A stretch of 64,000 nt of DNA from assembly GCF_000968195.1 (NCBI RefSeq), contig NZ_FO704550.1, positions 434,001-498,000 of the forward strand, given 5' to 3'. Positions 32,801 through 39,932 of the stretch are shown piece by piece. A program made the position numbers and the translations under genes. Under the pieces are notes generated by a model. That model made no database searches. It had not been told where the DNA came from and saw only the letters and a program-made list of their open reading frames with translations. Numbering within the stretch: the first letter of the stretch is position 1; every line of letters begins with the position of its first letter. This DNA comes from Xenorhabdus doucetiae (GTDB lineage: Bacteria; Pseudomonadota; Gammaproteobacteria; Enterobacterales; Enterobacteriaceae).

Positions 32801-32919
32801 GCGGGGGAAAATACACTAGCAGCGGGAAACACAAGTTGGGTGACAATGTTTATCCAAGCTACACGTTTCACCAAATGTTGCTGATGCTGTAGCCACGGCT
32901 TATCGAATTTTCTGTTCAT
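29824..32919 (-). CDS. Inverse autotransporter adhesin (intimin/invasin family) with LysM and lectin-like domains
   Basis: 1031-aa surface adhesin. N-terminal extended signal sequence (to about residue 44), LysM peptidoglycan-binding domain (ILKSGETIGIIAKRYGLTVS, about 59-110), then the inverse-autotransporter 12-strand beta-barrel (about 190-450; QFGLRHIDKRNTANIGFGQR and GYNVFFDHDITGNNSRLGLG are signature stretches). Several Ig-like repeats follow (about 480-880), and a C-terminal domain with paired cysteines (WYCK and VTCKE) resembling the C-type-lectin-like tip of invasins. Displayed on the outer membrane with the C-terminus outward. Ligand unknown. Monocistronic, minus strand, with a long AT-rich upstream region. 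Confidence 0.9.
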   Translation of the reverse strand: MNRKFDKPWLQHQQHLVKRVAWINIVTQLVFPAASVFSPAIAAAKTPSTFKNEKWALPTEPYILKSGETIGIIAKRYGLTVSDLKKINQLRAFDKPFTTLEVGSEIDVPKPRNNKFLPFNYPSLRQPSIELFSSSSEQPSLSQTTLKHFSLEQPPLNETVTVITDENISTDENASRLAEFSSRITQLLANGNIKDNAASQLNSLVMEEANQKIQNWLGRYGTTRVQINMDDHGRLSDSQFDMLLPLYDTYHQMAFTQFGLRHIDKRNTANIGFGQRHFFDDGMLGYNVFFDHDITGNNSRLGLGTEYARNYLKLAANGYLRLSNWKESRLLTDYDERPANGFDLRAEGYLPSLPQLGGKLMYEQYFGDEVGLISKDQRKKDPAAFTVGVNYTPIPLLTFGIDRKQDMSGDGETLFNIELNYEIGTPWAKQIDPDAVAFKHSLQGSRYDLVDRNNQIVLEYRKREVISLTIDNLITGHARESKPLHISVSSKYGFKDIQWEAAGFFANGGKIQHQGGTHYLLILPKYQPQGPNTYTVGATAYDEHGNASKRAEMKVQVLPAIVNADKSTFSTKDKELLADGHATTLLTLTLKNQNDKPIRGIASEIKLVSSGLQGSGSDPKIDDMKEVQPGVYQSKLTAGEKIGVLKITPEIEGVTIKPIAILFVHPEAPIITNLTIKGKLEMGQKLSATYTFNANHGDKTDKSRYVWGNKGNIDMTKGRTITQSGKVPDYILTLADAGRVKEVAVQAQNAMDLIGNTQSVDTSMSTEQGNETHDGGNKGTVRGLADDMAITATADKVRKEQPIMLKIETLNDGKIARNVAVKVKAIQAQNRQDGNEKITALFDSKSGEYQGFTNDEGVLSIAVADPNGLGVKTTLSISVGGTADPQTKDVIFTVATSPDVSVAHFWGHMADTLVGKNGVVFYRPRLKAELSAHLAANDDIEENGEIWPRRTFQGAEWYCKHIQKKLPTKNDLMALYQAHPNNAIHDHLGWPERRSYRSATPEKDEHYAVNIAQGFEHVVNDQVLDYVTCKE

Positions 32920-33907
32920 ATCTATAAACCTGTAACAATAAAAAATACCCGGTGATAGTCAGCAGTAAATCTATCCATTTCAGGATATTACTTACTATTT
33001 ACTGTTTGCGATGAGTTGTGTCATCAGGGATAAAAGCGTCAGGTAGTGACGCAATGAAAGAGATGACACCACGACATGGCTTGACTTGAGATATCACAAA
33101 ACAGTTAACAAATTCTGCTTAATAGTTAACAATCAGATTATTGATCTGACATTTTGTTTTTGTGAGGTTTTTTATTCCAACATAAAATCAATTTTTGATC
33201 AATATAACTTTCTTTATCAATCATTTTGCATAAAACAGCAAGGCCTTGATACCTTCTTGCAGATGAGAAGAAAGGCAGCATGAAGCATAAATTAATGTGA
33301 ATCATTGTTGGTTTATTATTCTATTCCGTGCAATCAAATCAACGGATGATGATTAAAGTGAATCTCTGTCGAGAGGGCTTGAAACAACAGAATGGCATTT
33401 ATTGGTTTTAATATATAAGAATTTGTAGTGGTCAATATAAGATGTAATTTTATTGCATAATGACTTTCTGTTTATCGCCATTCTTTTATTATCTTTTTAT
33501 CGCCAATAATTATCTTGAGTGAAAAAGAGTTAAGAGATTAATCTATCCTGTTCATCAACCCAATAATATAAATATTATTTAACTAATTATTTCATGGTCA
33601 CTATTCGGCTTTATATGATGATGTATTAAATAGCGTTTCAAAATGACAGGCGTCAATCTTGTCCCGCGCGGCGCACGGGACAAGATTGCAAGCTCTCACT
33701 ATGATGAAAACCTATTTAAATGTTTTATATTTGTTAAAAATATAATGCTATTATAATAATATTTTAGATCAATATTACTTTGTTTGTGGCTTTAATATGA
33801 TTTACAGCGATATTTATAACTAATCAAAGGCATTTCTCCTGAAAGTGCTAAAATTTAGGCAGTGGAGAATGTTGACCTGATAGTACGCTTGGGGCTTACA
33901 GAACATA
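32920..33907. other. AT-rich intergenic region of 988 bases
   Basis: Separates the divergent adhesin and HlyD-type genes. I see no convincing gene: a 65-codon plus-strand frame at 33086-33283 starts with TTG, has no clear ribosome-binding site and resembles nothing I recognise. The region should hold both divergent promoters. The striking element is the palindrome at 33654-33688, listed separately. Confidence 0.6.
33654..33688. repeat. 13-bp perfect palindrome (strong stem-loop)
   Basis: CAATCTTGTCCCG and its exact complement flank a 9-base GC-rich loop in otherwise AT-rich DNA. There is no T tail on either side, so it is not a classical terminator. It could be an operator, a dispersed palindromic unit or a transcript-stabilising structure. 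Confidence 0.7.
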
Positions 33908-34879
33908 ATGAAGAAAAGAACACTTTTCACCATCTTACTGATCATTTTCCTGATCGCAATGGCCGTGCTTTTCCGTTCCCATAGTCAGGAACTTTTGTTG
34001 CAGGGAGAGGTTGATGCGCCGGAAGTCATCGTGGCTTCCAAGGTTGCGGGGCGAGTCGTTAAGGTTCATGTTGAACGAGGTGATAACGTTAAAGTGGGGC
34101 AATTGATGGTAAGTCTTGACAGCCCCGAACTGGCAGCCAAAGTTGGCGCGGCGCAAGCGACACGCGATCAAGCTAAGGCAAAACTTGAATTATCCCTGAA
34201 TGGGACGAGTGAGGAGACCATTCGAAGTTTAGAAGCCGCTCTTGCACAGGCCCAATCAGGATACAACAATGCACAACGTGAATTTGATCGGCTCAAAAAT
34301 ATATCAACCAATGGTTATGTGTCCGCCACTGATCTGGATAATGCACGTAGCGCACGGGATATTGCCTATCAGAAGATGCTGGGAGCTAAGGCAGCGCTGG
34401 ATGAAGGGAAAAATGGAGACCGCATAGAATTACGGCGGCAGCTTCAGGCAGCATTGAATGAAGCAGAAGAAAATCTGCGTGAATTGGAAATACAGCGCGA
34501 TGATCTGCAAGTTAAAGCCCCCGTTAATGGTGAAGTCGGGCCATTACCCGCGGAAGTAGGGCAACTTTTTAATGCCAGTAGTCCGTTGGCGACATTGGTA
34601 CGTATTTCAGAGGCTTATTTTGTCTATAACCTGCGGGAAAATATTTTGGCCAACGTTCGCAAGGGCGACAAAATTAAATTGCGTGTCCCTGCCCTGGGCA
34701 ATCAAGAGATTGAGGCTGAAATCCGCTATATCGCGCCAATGGGGGATTATGCGACAAAACGGGCAACCCGTGCGACGGGCGATTTTGATCTGAGAACCTT
34801 TGAGGTTCGCTTATATCCCTTGCAACCCGTCGATGGCTTACGTCCGGGCATGAGTGCGTTATGGCTCTGGGATAAGTAA
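33908..34879 (+). CDS. HlyD-family periplasmic adaptor (membrane fusion protein)
   Basis: 323-aa adaptor anchored by one N-terminal helix (residues 5-22), with lipoyl/barrel-sandwich halves (VDAPEVIVASKVAGRVVKVH near 35; DDLQVKAPVNGEVGPLPAEV near 195), a long coiled-coil hairpin between (about 75-185; EETIRSLEAALAQAQSGYNN) and a beta-barrel end. Similar in layout to E. coli YhiI and YbhG, which connect inner-membrane exporters to outer-membrane ducts. First of three genes (10 bases to the next). No TolC-like gene or ATPase accompanies it. Confidence 0.88.
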   Translation: MKKRTLFTILLIIFLIAMAVLFRSHSQELLLQGEVDAPEVIVASKVAGRVVKVHVERGDNVKVGQLMVSLDSPELAAKVGAAQATRDQAKAKLELSLNGTSEETIRSLEAALAQAQSGYNNAQREFDRLKNISTNGYVSATDLDNARSARDIAYQKMLGAKAALDEGKNGDRIELRRQLQAALNEAEENLRELEIQRDDLQVKAPVNGEVGPLPAEVGQLFNASSPLATLVRISEAYFVYNLRENILANVRKGDKIKLRVPALGNQEIEAEIRYIAPMGDYATKRATRATGDFDLRTFEVRLYPLQPVDGLRPGMSALWLWDK

Positions 34880-34888
34880 GGTGGCCTG

Positions 34889-36034
34889 ATGAATATAAAA
34901 GCGGTATGGGGAAGTTTTGAGCAAAGATTTACCCAGGAATTTAGCGCTGCGCTGCACAGTCCGGTTTTTCACTGGCTGAGTTGGCTATTCCCTTTGCTGC
35001 TGTTTATCTTAACGAGTGCCAATTTTTCAGAAGGCACCCTGTTTAACTTACCTGTCTCTGTTGTGGATAACGACCAGAGCGCGCAATCACGTACCTTTAT
35101 TCGCAATTTGAATGCCGCCCCCCATGCGGATATCAAGTCTTATAACAATAGCTTGCCGGAATCCATAGAACGTATACGCCGGGCGCAGGATTACGCGCTG
35201 CTTTATATTCCAGAGGATTTTGAAAAAGAGGCTTTAAGTGGAAAACAGCCGACGATAAGTATCTATTACAATGCCCTGTTTTATGGAGCCGGGCGCTACT
35301 CAATCCAGGATTTCAGCGGATTGATGGCAGAAACGAATGCCAAATACCGCACAATCATTGCTGCCGAAATGGGGCGGCAATTACCGCCGTTAGCCAAAGC
35401 AACGATGTCCTATGACAGTTTGTTTAACGCCAGTGGCAGTTATATTTATTTCCAGCAATTTGCGGCAACCATTCACCTATTACAGCTTTTTGTCGTCACA
35501 TGCACTATCTATACAATGGCCAGGGGAAAACCACTCTTGGATGCAGAATCTTTCATTGGGGCATTATTGGGGAAATTGGCACCCTATACGTTGATTTTCA
35601 CACTGCTATTGATGGTGGAAATTACGGCGCTGGTGATTTTCTCAGATGCAAAAGTCGCCGGTAATCCGTTGTATATGCCGATTGTGGGATTTTTCTATGT
35701 GATCGCTGCGCAAAGCATTGGCTTGTTACTGTTTACTTTCACCAGCAGTGCAATAACGGCTTACACGATGATGGGGATGCTGGTCAGTATTGCACTGGCA
35801 TTTTCCGGTATGATCGTACCAGAACTCTCCATGATATGGCCGGCCAGGGTTATCTCTACTCTTGAACCATTAACTTATGCCTTGAATGCCCTGTTTGACA
35901 TCTTCCTGCGGGAAGTCTCGTTACAGATTATTTTGCATATTTGCCTGATATTGCTGATCTATCCTGCGGTTTGTAGCCTTCTGATCCGCAATCGCTTGTG
36001 GCAGCGGCTTAATCAATCAGAGGGAGTCGCATAA
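34889..36034 (+). CDS. ABC-2 type export permease (first copy)
   Basis: 381-aa integral membrane protein of the ABC-2 (YhhJ/YbhR-like) class: one N-terminal helix (VFHWLSWLFPLLLFILTSAN), a large periplasmic domain (about 50-180; NLPVSVVDNDQSAQSRTFIR is the typical beginning), then five C-terminal helices with the SGMIVPELSMIWP loop. Its TAA overlaps the ATG of the second permease (TAATG), so the pair is translationally coupled and likely heterodimeric. Confidence 0.88.
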   Translation: MNIKAVWGSFEQRFTQEFSAALHSPVFHWLSWLFPLLLFILTSANFSEGTLFNLPVSVVDNDQSAQSRTFIRNLNAAPHADIKSYNNSLPESIERIRRAQDYALLYIPEDFEKEALSGKQPTISIYYNALFYGAGRYSIQDFSGLMAETNAKYRTIIAAEMGRQLPPLAKATMSYDSLFNASGSYIYFQQFAATIHLLQLFVVTCTIYTMARGKPLLDAESFIGALLGKLAPYTLIFTLLLMVEITALVIFSDAKVAGNPLYMPIVGFFYVIAAQSIGLLLFTFTSSAITAYTMMGMLVSIALAFSGMIVPELSMIWPARVISTLEPLTYALNALFDIFLREVSLQIILHICLILLIYPAVCSLLIRNRLWQRLNQSEGVA

Positions 36035-37206
36035 TGTCGGGCTATGGGAAAGCAAGTTGGGCATTATACTGGCAGACATTGCGCGATGTATTTCTGGGGA
36101 TGTTGGAAAAACCCATGTGGCTGCTATTGATTGTTTCGTTGTGTGTGATAAGCATGGTTTATGTTCATCCTTCTTTGTGGGATTTACCGATTGCCGTGAT
36201 CGATCAGGATAACAGCCATGCGAGCCGTGCGTTGATCCGTAATATTGATTCCACGGCGAACGTGGAAACCCAAAGCTACAATAGTCTCGACCATGCCCGG
36301 CGTGACTTGCTACAGCGAACCATCTTTGCCATTATCATCGTCCCGGTGGATTTTGAAAAACGCCTGCTCAGCGGACAAAATGTCACTGTGCCAGTTTATG
36401 GTGATGCGACCAATCGCCTCGCCAATGGGCAGATTCAAAAGAATTTGTCACTGGCTTATCAACAGCTCTTGTCAGAGTACGACGGCATGTTGCTTTTGCA
36501 ATCGGGTTTCAGCATTGAGCAGGTAAAAATCTTGCTACAACCGATTCGGGGTGAAACCATCGGATTATTTAACCCAGGTGTCAGTTATCCCGCAATAGTC
36601 TTTCCGGGTTTATTAGTCATGCTGTTGCAACACTCCTTGTTAATTTCTTGTGTTCGCGTCAGCATTTCCCTACGGGAAACCCCCCAGGGCAGTCCACCGC
36701 TTCCCGTCTATTTGGGAACATTATCCGCTTTGATCCCCATCTGGCTGTTCCTGTCAGTGATCTTTTTTATCCTGTGGCCGTGGATCTTAGGGTATCGGCA
36801 AGATGCGCCGATTTACCTTGTGTTGTTGTTGACATTCCCGTTCCTGTTGACGGTATTAGGGTTGGGAAAATTGGTGACAGAATGCTTGCGCAGCGTGGAA
36901 ATGATTTATTTGACGTTGGCTTTTATTACTACGCCGGTCTTCTATATTTCTGGCACCATTTGGCCGCCTCAGGCGATGCCTGAGTGGGTCAGGGTGATTT
37001 CATCGGCCTTGCCATCAACATGGGCAACAAAAGCAATCGCAGGGGTTAACCAGATGGGATTGCCGCTGCACAATGTGTACAAAGATATTGGCATGATGTT
37101 ACTACTTGGCGTGATATATATGGTGTTGGGCATTTTGGTTGGTATGCTACGCAATAAAGAATTTCGTTATCTCATCCAGCGCATTAAACGGCTATTTTCT
37201 CTATAA
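36034..37206 (+). CDS. ABC-2 type export permease (second copy)
   Basis: 390-aa partner with the same plan: N-terminal helix (MWLLLIVSLCVISMVYVHPS), periplasmic domain starting LPIAVIDQDNSHASRALIRN, and C-terminal helices with ISGTIWPPQAMPEWVR, the conserved ABC-2 YhhJ-type turn. Together with the adaptor it forms an exporter lacking any nucleotide-binding subunit in the window. In E. coli, YhiI and YhhJ work beside RbbA, which supplies ATPase domains; no such gene is adjacent here. Confidence 0.88.
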   Translation: MSGYGKASWALYWQTLRDVFLGMLEKPMWLLLIVSLCVISMVYVHPSLWDLPIAVIDQDNSHASRALIRNIDSTANVETQSYNSLDHARRDLLQRTIFAIIIVPVDFEKRLLSGQNVTVPVYGDATNRLANGQIQKNLSLAYQQLLSEYDGMLLLQSGFSIEQVKILLQPIRGETIGLFNPGVSYPAIVFPGLLVMLLQHSLLISCVRVSISLRETPQGSPPLPVYLGTLSALIPIWLFLSVIFFILWPWILGYRQDAPIYLVLLLTFPFLLTVLGLGKLVTECLRSVEMIYLTLAFITTPVFYISGTIWPPQAMPEWVRVISSALPSTWATKAIAGVNQMGLPLHNVYKDIGMMLLLGVIYMVLGILVGMLRNKEFRYLIQRIKRLFSL

Positions 37207-37315
37207 ACATGGCCCTTACCGATGTTTGTCCTGTAGACGTTTTGTAATAAGGGATTTATTATCGATTTTCCCAATGTAAGCAATCCCTTTTCTGATACGT
37301 TGTTTTCTTGCTACA

Positions 37316-37522
37316 TTGTTTTCTTGCTACAGCTTTCAGCGTCGTTTGCGGGTTGAAGGGAATATAGAATTGGAACTACATGTGAAAAATCTGATGGATT
37401 CCATTGAATGGGAATCTATGCCATCCATCCTTCGTTTTGGTTTATTGCATCGGGCTGAATTTATCAAAGCGGGACAGAAGGAGGGCGCTGATCGGAATGA
37501 TCGCGCGTTATCGCCATGTTAA
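37316..37522 (+). pseudogene. ubiT: ubiT (yhbT) C-terminal remnant
   Basis: The frame YSFQRRLRVEGNIELELHVK, followed by NLMDSIEWESMPS, matches the C-terminal third of UbiT, the SCP2-domain protein of oxygen-independent ubiquinone synthesis. About 60 residues are left of about 174. The frame is blocked by a TAA at 37277-37279, and no N-terminal part exists upstream, where the ABC-2 permease ends. The stop codon overlaps the yhbS start by 7 bases, a typical native operon junction, supporting the assignment. A 16-bp tandem duplication at the truncation point (37300-37331) marks the rearrangement. Confidence 0.82.
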
Positions 37523-38025
37523 TCAGAGTCGAAATTCCTGTTGATGCGATGGGGATTGATCGTTTGTTACGTCAATCTTTTGAAACATCGGCAGAAGCTG
37601 AGTTAATTCATCAACTAAGAGAAGATGGTTTATTGACATTGGGTATTGTTGCGACCGACGATGAAGGCCAGGTGATTGGCTATGCCGGTTTCGCGCCCGT
37701 TGATATCAATGGTGAAGATCATCAATGGGTTGGTTTGACGCCATTGGCGGTGGCGGAACAGTATCGTTGTCATAGGCTGGGTGAAAAATTGGTTTATGAA
37801 GGGCTGGATAGCCTCAACGAGTTTGGCTATGGAGCGGTTGTGGTGCTGGGTGATCCGGAATATTACTACCGTTTTGGCTTTAAGCTTGCTAATGAATACC
37901 AATTATATTGCCCATGGCCTGATTGTGAGGATTACTTCTTGATCTACCCCCTGGCTGATATTTCACAGGGCGATTGTCATGGTCTGGTTACTTATCCTGC
38001 TTATTTTGATCACCTGTGGTCATAG
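37516..38025 (+). CDS. yhbS: GNAT acetyltransferase YhbS
   Basis: 169-aa GCN5-type N-acetyltransferase, close to E. coli YhbS ([55 protein letters not shown]). The acetyl-CoA loop reads [10 protein letters not shown], a slight departure from the usual R/Q-x-x-G-x-G/A pattern because the first glycine is replaced by His. In E. coli YhbS is reported to regulate through RNA-related interactions, but its substrate is not settled. Overlaps the ubiT remnant upstream and the yhbQ 3' end downstream. Confidence 0.9.
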   Translation: MLIRVEIPVDAMGIDRLLRQSFETSAEAELIHQLREDGLLTLGIVATDDEGQVIGYAGFAPVDINGEDHQWVGLTPLAVAEQYRCHRLGEKLVYEGLDSLNEFGYGAVVVLGDPEYYYRFGFKLANEYQLYCPWPDCEDYFLIYPLADISQGDCHGLVTYPAYFDHLWS

Positions 38026-38344
38026 CCAGGGTGAAAAACTTCTCAGATGAACCCATTTGCATTAAATACGTTGTTATACAGAGAGGCTGGTCAATAACTA
38101 GCCTTTCTTTTTGCTGTTTACTCAGTTTCTTCACCCGATATTCCACTTTTAGTGCCGCTCCCTTATCCTTGACTGGACTCTGATAAACCAACATCAATGG
38201 CGCTTTTCCTCGTAGGTATTTTGCCCCTTTTCCGGCTGCATGCTGCATCAATCGACGGGATATATTGGTCGTTATTCCGGTATACAGGCTCCCGTTCCGG
38301 GTTCTGATCAGGTAGATATACCAGTGAGAGACTTTAATATTCAT
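37988..38344 (-). CDS. yhbQ: GIY-YIG nuclease-superfamily protein YhbQ
   Basis: 118-aa single-domain protein: [20 protein letters not shown] holds the GIY-YIG motif (here YIY...YTG), followed by [21 protein letters not shown]. coli YhbQ (100 aa) is a related DNA nuclease-like protein. The extra C-terminal residues overlap yhbS by 38 bases. Convergent with yhbS as in E. coli. Confidence 0.92.
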   Translation of the reverse strand: MNIKVSHWYIYLIRTRNGSLYTGITTNISRRLMQHAAGKGAKYLRGKAPLMLVYQSPVKDKGAALKVEYRVKKLSKQQKERLVIDQPLCITTYLMQMGSSEKFFTLAMTTGDQNKQDK

Positions 38345-38659
38345 TATTTATTTTTAATTATTTTATTAAGTTAATTTCTATGGGATTTAATTTATATTTT
38401 AGTGATAAGTGTGGTCTGAAGTGCGGTTTTAAGTATGGTATTAAACATAGTTATAAGCTGATTTTTTGATGATTTCCAATATAACCAAATGAATTTACTT
38501 AAATTATATGCCATTTATCAACCCGCGGTAATTTTTTTGTTCAAAAAAATTGAAAAATTATAGCAAGAATTGCTAATTATCATCGTCTGAACAAGCGTAT
38601 AACATGCTCGCCATCACGAGAGATTAACTCTATCTTAAAAATGAGCAGAGGAGCGAAAT
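38345..38659. other. AT-rich divergent spacer
   Basis: 315 bases between yhbQ and the BhsA-like gene; no gene seen. Must hold the promoters of both genes. A GAGGAGCGAA ribosome-binding site for the downstream gene ends the region. Confidence 0.6.
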
Positions 38660-38911
38660 ATGAAAAATGTAAAAAATATTGGGGCTATTTTAGCACTATG
38701 TGCGGTTTCTTTTGGTTCTTTTGCCGCAACTGAAGTTCAAGTTGCTAAGGGAGAAAAAGTCGGTGTTGTTTCCGTTAGCGGTGCAGAAACACTCGATAGC
38801 CTGACCACAGAGTTATCCAAAAAAGCTGATGAAGTTGGCGCAACGTATTTCCGCATTATTTCGGCAAATGGCCAGAACCAACTCAATGGCGTTGCTGAAA
38901 TTTATAAATAA
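38660..38911 (+). CDS. YhcN/BhsA-family periplasmic stress protein (DUF1471)
   Basis: 83-aa secreted protein: signal peptide (residues 1-22, cleavage after SFA-A), then a DUF1471 domain with KVGVVSVSGAETLDSLTTEL and GATYFRIISANGQNQLNGVA. Family members (BhsA, McbA, YhcN, YdgH) are small outer-envelope proteins induced by stress and affecting biofilm. Which member this is cannot be told. Strong GAGGAG ribosome-binding site. Confidence 0.88.
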   Translation: MKNVKNIGAILALCAVSFGSFAATEVQVAKGEKVGVVSVSGAETLDSLTTELSKKADEVGATYFRIISANGQNQLNGVAEIYK

Positions 38912-39010
38912 TTTATCCTGTAAGCCGTAAGTCAAATACAGAACACGTCACCCGATAGGGAATCAAGCGTGTTCTGTTATGATCCGAATAAAATAACGGT
39001 ATGGAAATAT

Positions 39011-39442
39011 ATGGATTCAAATAAAGAAATTTTAATCATTCGCCAATATCTCGTCAGGCAACATGTATTCACGCTGTGCACCTCTTCGGCTCAGGATTTA
39101 TGGTGTGCGAACTGCTTTTATGCCTTTGATGCGGATAGCATGGCGCTCTGGTTTATGACTGAAACTGATACCCGCCACGGTAAGATGATGCAAAACAATC
39201 CCGTCGTTGCAGGGACGATCGCCGGCCAGACACGCAATATCGCACAAATAAAAGGGATTCAATTTCGTGGTGACGTCATGCCATTGAGCGGTGAAGCCGC
39301 AACCCTCGCCAGAGCGCGTTATTGCCGCCGTTTTCCTGTCGCGCTGTCTGCCAAATCTCCCATCTGGCAGCTTAATCTCAATGAAATCAAAATGGTGAAT
39401 AACACCCTCGGTTTTGGCAAAAAACTGCATTGGCAGCGTTAA
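39011..39442 (+). CDS. yhbP: YhbP (UPF0306) FMN-binding-like protein
   Basis: 143-aa protein of the UPF0306 family with a split-barrel pyridoxamine-oxidase-like fold (LWCANCFYAFDADSMALWFM; HGKMMQNNPVVAGTIAGQTR; IKGIQFRGDVMPLSGEAA; ending NNTLGFGKKLHWQR). Function unknown. The start is placed at MDSNKEI, with GGAAAT upstream, since 14 further upstream codons have no homology. Neighbour of yhbQ and yhbS in E. coli too. Confidence 0.88.
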   Translation: MDSNKEILIIRQYLVRQHVFTLCTSSAQDLWCANCFYAFDADSMALWFMTETDTRHGKMMQNNPVVAGTIAGQTRNIAQIKGIQFRGDVMPLSGEAATLARARYCRRFPVALSAKSPIWQLNLNEIKMVNNTLGFGKKLHWQR

Positions 39443-39463
39443 TGCTCTGCCTGATTAAATTCC

Positions 39464-39928
39464 TCACCTGAAATAATGGATAACCTGATTATGACTGCCC
39501 CGCCAAATTAACGCGGGATCATACAACGCCTGTTCAAATTTCCCATCCACCAGCACATGGATATGATTGATAACTGCTTGTTGCTCTTCATTTAATTCAT
39601 TGAGGCCATAACCTGTCCATAGCCAGATATCCTTATCTGGGCACTCTTCGCGTACCCGTTTAACCAGCCGCAATATGCAGGGAACATTGTGGGGATGCAG
39701 CGGATCGCCGCCGGATAATGACAAACCTTGCCGTTTAATCCGCTGATCTTTCAGGTCAGCCATGATCTGATCTTCGAGGGCTGGCGTAAAAGGCTGACCC
39801 GAATCGACGCGCCATGTGCTTTGGTTATAGCAGCCACGGCATTGATGCAGGCAACCTGACACAAACAGCGTACAGCGGGTTCCGGGGCCATTGACCACAT
39901 CAACCGGATAATATTGGTGATAATTCAT
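39464..39928 (-). CDS. nrdG: Anaerobic ribonucleotide reductase activating enzyme NrdG
   Basis: Radical-SAM enzyme that generates the glycyl radical on NrdD. 154 aa, the E. coli length. The cluster motif CLHQCRGCYN (CxxxCxxC) is at about residue 26, and LSLSGGDPLHPHN forms the SAM-binding GGE-like motif. The start MNYHQYYPVDVVNGPG is conserved; a longer frame reaches back toward nrdD. Four bases separate it from the nrdD stop. Confidence 0.96.
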   Translation of the reverse strand: MNYHQYYPVDVVNGPGTRCTLFVSGCLHQCRGCYNQSTWRVDSGQPFTPALEDQIMADLKDQRIKRQGLSLSGGDPLHPHNVPCILRLVKRVREECPDKDIWLWTGYGLNELNEEQQAVINHIHVLVDGKFEQALYDPALIWRGSHNQVIHYFR

Positions 39929-39932
39929 CGCA

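Noticed and set aside
33086..33283. 65-codon frame in the adhesin/HlyD spacer
   Set aside because: TTG start, no ribosome-binding site, AT-driven composition, no resemblance to known proteins.
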